From: Coleofasciculaceae cyanobacterium
GTDB taxonomy: Bacteria; Cyanobacteriota; Cyanobacteriia; Cyanobacteriales; Xenococcaceae
Reading direction: 5' to 3'
Length of the DNA: 64,000 nucleotides
Assembly (NCBI GenBank): GCA_036703275.1
Contig: DATNPK010000102.1
Coordinates: forward strand, 1-64,000
The notes beneath the pieces were generated by a model. It saw nothing but the letters and a program-made list of their open reading frames with translations. It was not told where the DNA came from and did no database searches. This document shows positions 60,955 through 64,000 of the stretch, piece by piece. The translations under genes were made by a program, and so were the position numbers. Numbering within the stretch: position 1 is the first letter of the stretch; every line of letters begins with the position of its first letter.

Positions 60955-61601
60955 ATATTTATTCTCTTTACTTTTCTTATAAAAAGAATTATATAGAAAT
61001 CATTTAACTCTCACATCTACTATTGGGATAAGATTAGGTTCTATCTGTAGCTAGATATATTTTTGTCATGAACGATCCGTGGTCGCTTATTGAATAATCA
61101 ATCAACAAAAAAAGCAGTTACAATTAAACGACAGTGCTGTATTGCCGTTTTTTCTTGGTCAGCTTATTGACAACTATGTTGTTATCTATAACTTATGAAT
61201 TCCTGCCCAAGAAGGATGATCTCATGCCATCTGTTGCGTAGGATTGTGATAATTTAACTTGAAGCTGAGGGGGCTAATCTCTGTTTGAGATCATACGGCA
61301 CAAATTATCTGCCGACCTTAGGATATACTTAGCATCAGCTTCAAACCTCAAGCTTGAAAGAAAAGATTGCAGCAGGCTTAGTTCGAGCGGATTTTTTTAT
61401 TTTCTAGCTGGCGATTTGTAGCTAAAAGACAACTACTCTTTTGCTTCAATCTCAAAATCTAGCTTTTTTTCACTAAGCAGTCAGATTCATGTCCCACTTC
61501 AACAAGCCTGCTAAATGTGCGCGAGATATCCATCCATTTTCAAACTTAAAATATAAGTTTGATTATTGCTCAATTTGAATAAAATTTAGGTCAAAGTAAT
61601 T
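60955..61601. other. 647-bp gene-free region holding a candidate structured RNA
   Basis: Neither strand has a credible coding frame. It contains a possible promoter at 61167-61194 (TTGACA, about 16 bp, TAACTT) and the branched fold at 61259-61410 listed next. AGCAGGCTT near 61372 is inverted as AAGCCTGCT near 61505. Confidence 0.5.
61259..61410 (+). ncRNA. Candidate structured RNA (closing helix plus two hairpins, T-run end)
   Basis: TTGAAGCTGA (61259-61268) pairs with TCAGCTTCAA (61335-61344), extended inward by GCTAA (61273-61277) with TTAGC (61329-61333). Inside are two hairpins, ATCTC-TGTTT-GAGAT and CGGCA...TGCCG (61296-61314). A purine-rich tail runs to GCGGATTTTTTTATTTT near 61389-61403, which could end transcription. 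No known RNA family is recognised. It could be an sRNA or a leader of the DUF1816 gene about 200 bp downstream. The fold was drawn by eye, with no energy calculation. Confidence 0.45.
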
Positions 61602-61874
61602 ATGTTAGTCGAAATTGCCGATCGCCTTAAGACAGTTGCTAGTTCGATTATCGGGAAAAACAACAGTCTCCCATATTGGATTGAAGTAACCACCATGCAG
61701 CCACACTGTATTTATTATTTTGGTCCTTTTGATAATTATCGTGAAGCCAAAAGATCGCAAGGTGGCTATATTGAAGATCTAATCGAGGAAAAAGCCAACG
61801 GGATCAGCGTCAAAATTCAACGCTGTTTGCCAACCAATCTAACCATTACGGAAGAGGAGTTTCTTGCTGGATAA
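61602..61874 (+). CDS. DUF1816 domain protein
   Basis: 90 residues with the DUF1816 core LPYWIEVTTMQPHCIYYFGP FDNYREAK, then GGYIEDLIEEKANGISVKIQ RCLPTNLTI. The family is essentially cyanobacterial; its W.EV.T..P.C.YYFGPF pattern recalls CpcD-like linker segments of phycobilisomes, so a link to light-harvesting or its stress has been suggested but not shown. The last 29 bp overlap the end of the convergent topoisomerase gene. ATG 61602 is clear; the leader may include the structured RNA upstream. Confidence 0.92.
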   Translation: MLVEIADRLKTVASSIIGKNNSLPYWIEVTTMQPHCIYYFGPFDNYREAKRSQGGYIEDLIEEKANGISVKIQRCLPTNLTITEEEFLAG

Positions 61875-62934
61875 TTTCTAAGACCATCTGTTCTTCGGGA
61901 TTTAACTCGTCAGGGGCTGATTCCGACGCTGTCTCAGACATCAATGAAAACAGCAATCCATCGTAATAAGCCTCAATAACGGCAGGATGAATGTAATATT
62001 TACGACAGGTTGCTGGACGATTTCCTAGTTGTCTAGCGACATTTTTGATTGCCTGAGTCACGTTTTGTTGGGCTTGTTTTTCCGAAGCGAATTTACCCAA
62101 ATTATCTAACTCGATCGCCGCTAATAAAGTACCATACCAAGTACGAAAATCTTTAGCGGTAAAATCTTGTTTGGTTATTTGCTGTAAGTACTCGTTCACG
62201 TCTCCCGAATCAACAAAATGTCGCTCGCCAGCTTCATCGTAGTATTTAAAAATTTCATAGCCAGGAATCTCTTGACACTGTTTAATCACTCTAGCTAATT
62301 TGCGATCCCTTAGCTCTATTTCGTGTTCTACGCCACTTTTGCCGCGAAACTCAAATTTGATCTTATCTCCTTTAGTTTCAACATGGCGATCGCGCAGAGT
62401 AGTTAAGCCATAAGAGCGATTTTTCTGGGCATATTGACTATTACCTACCCTGATTAAAGTATTTTCTAGTAGCTGCACCACCGTTGCCAAAACCTTTTCT
62501 CTAGATAAATCATGCTGACGCAAATGCCGTTTTGTAGTTGAGCGAATTAACGGCAGGTGTGCGCCAAACAGCAGCATTCGATTAAACTTATGCTGGGATC
62601 GAACTTTACGCCACTCAGGATGATAAAAATACTGTTTGCGTTTTTTAGTATCTTTTCCCGTCGCCTGAAGATGCCCATTAGATAAATGGCAAAGCCATAC
62701 ATCCGTTAACGCAGGAGGTATAGACAAAGATTTTAAACGTTTCAACTCTGTTTCGTCGGTAATGCGATCGCCCTTAGCATTTAGATATTTAAAGCCACGA
62801 CCAGCTTTTTGACGCTTAATTGTTAAACCATCTGCCCTAACATACTGTAAGCCTGCCATTTTGGCCGACTTCTCAGGCTCTAAATCTAAAGCTTTAAGGA
62901 CTTGGCGATCGACTATTTCTTCTACTGCAAACAT
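61846..62934 (-). CDS. DNA topoisomerase IB
   Basis: 362 residues of poxvirus/bacterial TopIB type. An N-terminal domain has LQYVRADGLTIKRQKAGRGF. The catalytic domain has IRVGNSQYAQKNRSYGLTTL RDRHV, FRGKSGVEHEIELRDRKLAR, AKDFRTWYGTLLAA and the nucleophile Tyr in ATCRKYYIHPAVIEAY. The active set (Arg of VGN..Y.K..RSYGLTTL, Arg/His of FRTW) appears intact. It relaxes supercoils by a 3'-phosphotyrosyl nick. Bacterial TopIB is accessory and enriched in radiation- or desiccation-tolerant species. It is 40 bp downstream of the DUF2945-DUF3140 gene, likely one operon. Confidence 0.95.
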   Translation of the reverse strand: MFAVEEIVDRQVLKALDLEPEKSAKMAGLQYVRADGLTIKRQKAGRGFKYLNAKGDRITDETELKRLKSLSIPPALTDVWLCHLSNGHLQATGKDTKKRKQYFYHPEWRKVRSQHKFNRMLLFGAHLPLIRSTTKRHLRQHDLSREKVLATVVQLLENTLIRVGNSQYAQKNRSYGLTTLRDRHVETKGDKIKFEFRGKSGVEHEIELRDRKLARVIKQCQEIPGYEIFKYYDEAGERHFVDSGDVNEYLQQITKQDFTAKDFRTWYGTLLAAIELDNLGKFASEKQAQQNVTQAIKNVARQLGNRPATCRKYYIHPAVIEAYYDGLLFSLMSETASESAPDELNPEEQMVLEIIQQETPLP

Positions 62935-62974
62935 CGCTTAATAATCACTGATTTGTACAAGGCACAGCTTTGCC

Positions 62975-63538
62975 CTAACTAACTTCTGACTTCATCGGAT
63001 CGTTGCCCCAATTCATCAACGAATATCGCCAACGAGTCTCTTTAATATCTCCAGAGGGCTTTTGCGCGAGGTGACGATGAACATAGCCGACAACTTTCTT
63101 CATGTGTTTAAAGTCTTTTTTCTTATAGTCTGACTCCTCTTTTTGCAGAATTTTAATAATTTTTTTACCAGATTCACGTCCTTTAATCTTGCCTTGTCGA
63201 TCTTTTTGCCCCACGGAATGACTTTCTTCTGTCTTGAGCCACTGCTTTATTTCCGAGGCTTTCATGTTCACCGCTTCGCAAAAATCAGCCAAAACTTTTT
63301 GTTGCTCTGGCTTAAGCTTAGCTTCATTAGCTAGGGGAGATAAAGACTTGGCTGTATAGGTAGAAACATTGCCTGTATTGTCGTTTTTGACTAAATAACG
63401 AGGTTTACTTTTCGTAGCGGTAATATATTTTCCTTCAACTGTAGTCGGTTCAGTTATCTTCTGAGTAACTTTTCCTGTGGTTTCTCCTCTGCCAACTTTC
63501 CACTTAACGCGATCGCCTCGCTTCAACTTAGTTGCCAT
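62975..63538 (-). CDS. DUF2945 (HVA1/TUDOR-like) fused to DUF3140
   Basis: 187 residues. Residues 1-66 are a DUF2945/HVA1 domain (RGDRVKWKVGRGETTGKVTQ, RYLVKNDNTGNVSTY). Residues 75-187 are a DUF3140 domain (QKVLADFCEAVNMKASEIKQ WLKTEES, SGKKIIKILQKEESDYKK, KVVGYVHRHLAQ, SLMNWGNDP). The two are usually separate small genes in stress loci; here they are one protein. It is basic, so nucleic-acid binding is possible. It is the first gene before topoisomerase IB, suggesting a DNA-related task. The start MATKLKRGDRV is standard. Confidence 0.88.
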   Translation of the reverse strand: MATKLKRGDRVKWKVGRGETTGKVTQKITEPTTVEGKYITATKSKPRYLVKNDNTGNVSTYTAKSLSPLANEAKLKPEQQKVLADFCEAVNMKASEIKQWLKTEESHSVGQKDRQGKIKGRESGKKIIKILQKEESDYKKKDFKHMKKVVGYVHRHLAQKPSGDIKETRWRYSLMNWGNDPMKSEVS

Positions 63539-63710
63539 AAATTCAATATATCTGTAACTTGTTTGTAACTTAATTTATTGAAATTAATTTGATTATTTAA
63601 TTATTGTTAGTTTGTTGATACAAATGCCTCCCCTTTAAGATTGATCTTGAATAATTCTTAAGATTTAAAATAGTTGCTATTTTGCCCCTTTGGCTGTTTT
63701 AACTTGATTT

Positions 63711-63730
63711 TACATCCGTAGTAGGATGTA
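63711..63730. promoter_or_regulatory. Dyad upstream of the general-stress gene
   Basis: TACATCC-GTAGTA-GGATGTA, a 7-bp perfect inverted repeat 54 bp before the start codon, lies where an operator would. No regulator can be named. Confidence 0.4.
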
Positions 63731-63783
63731 TTTTAAATTTAATTTTGGCAAGATAGAGGGAAAATTTCCCACAATTTTTATTT

Positions 63784-64000
63784 ATGGTTAATAAAGCGCA
63801 AAAACGTGCCGTTGGCACATTTCCCACTCGTCAAGATGCCGAAATTGCACTCATCGAATTAAGAGATTCTGGCTTTAATATGGAGCAAATATCAGCGATC
63901 GCCCAAAATCCGCCAGACGAAAAACAATTAGCCGATGTAGAGGTAAAGTCTAGTTCCGAAAGAGCTAAAGATGGAGCAGAAACAGGAGCAATTATGGGGG
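63784..64000 (+). CDS. General-stress protein, YflT/GSP17M-like N-terminus (partial)
   Basis: At least 72 residues, cut by the window end. KAQKRAVGTFPTRQDAEIAL IELRDSGFNMEQISAIAQNP matches the N-terminal heat-induced stress domain in which two half-repeats flank a Gly-rich helix. The latter starts here at GAETGAIMG. In bacteria such proteins are induced by general stress; in cyanobacteria they are unstudied to my knowledge. ATG 63784 has no strong ribosome site. It is divergent from the DUF2945-DUF3140 gene, so both may share the AT-rich 245-bp region between them. Confidence 0.85.
   Translation, partial: MVNKAQKRAVGTFPTRQDAEIALIELRDSGFNMEQISAIAQNPPDEKQLADVEVKSSSERAKDGAETGAIMG

Overview
The window is chromosomal DNA from a cyanobacterium. 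The octamer GCGATCGC (HIP1), typical of cyanobacterial genomes, recurs throughout. The acpP-fabF-transketolase order is the cyanobacterial one, and several families are largely or wholly cyanobacterial (CyRepA1-type replication protein, DUF1816, DUF1830, OCP N-domain/HCP, cyanobacteriochrome-like GAF domains). The DNA is AT-rich with long, repeat-laden intergenic spaces. I cannot assign a genus; the style suggests a large-genome unicellular or colonial form, which is a weak inference.

Layout. 1-2 kb is a decay zone: the tail of an MscS channel gene with a frameshift, an AraC regulator broken by one in-frame TGA, an SDR stub, then an intact RidA-like gene. 2-6 kb holds a helical-bundle protein, a membrane protein, tRNA-Arg(CCG), a phage-holin-family membrane protein, a Pmp3-type peptide and a VanX-like D-Ala-D-Ala dipeptidase. 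6.2-9.2 kb is a 999-residue plasmid-type replication protein (TOPRIM-like plus helicase-like parts). 9.8-12.9 kb is a copper operon (metallochaperone, P1B ATPase, membrane cupredoxin) behind a MerR-architecture promoter. 13.4-18.4 kb carries acpP, fabF and transketolase. 18.5-28 kb mixes an oxidoreductase, GT2, glutathionyl-hydroquinone reductase, a decayed helical carotenoid protein, DJ-1/PfpI, two lipoproteins, a Crp/Fnr regulator, a lone receiver domain and a carotenoid oxygenase, separated by repeats. 28.4-34.6 kb is a + strand run (SDR, UPF0182, hydrolase, secreted protein, histidine kinase). 34.7-36.5 kb is an IS200/IS605 element with intact-looking tnpA and broken tnpB. 36.5-49.5 kb has an orphan ABC permease, trpS, a MetF-like gene, a 1127-residue four-GAF membrane protein, DUF4126, SDR, MscS, an AI-2E-family transporter and a lipase-like hydrolase.

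49.5-64 kb looks like a stress-response neighbourhood: two HPF/RaiA-like proteins, DUF1206, the TIGR02588/TIGR02587 pair, a disordered acidic protein, two DUF2382 proteins, a SigA-family sigma factor, a DUF1830 gene with an internal TGA, SDR, a baeRF-like protein, DUF2267, DUF1816, topoisomerase IB, a DUF2945-DUF3140 fusion and the start of a general-stress-type protein. Such families recur together in desiccation- and radiation-tolerant bacteria. Joint function here is an inference from gene content.

The items most worth follow-up are: the GAF array with two DXCF-cyanobacteriochrome-like domains that are about 97.6% identical in DNA and no visible chemotaxis output region; a branched candidate RNA at 61.26-61.41 kb; the orphan MerR-type copper promoter; the chromosomal CyRepA1 protein; and a repeat ecology (heptamer tandem repeats, mini-hairpin elements, a 150-bp MITE), part of which appears inserted in-frame in a coding region.
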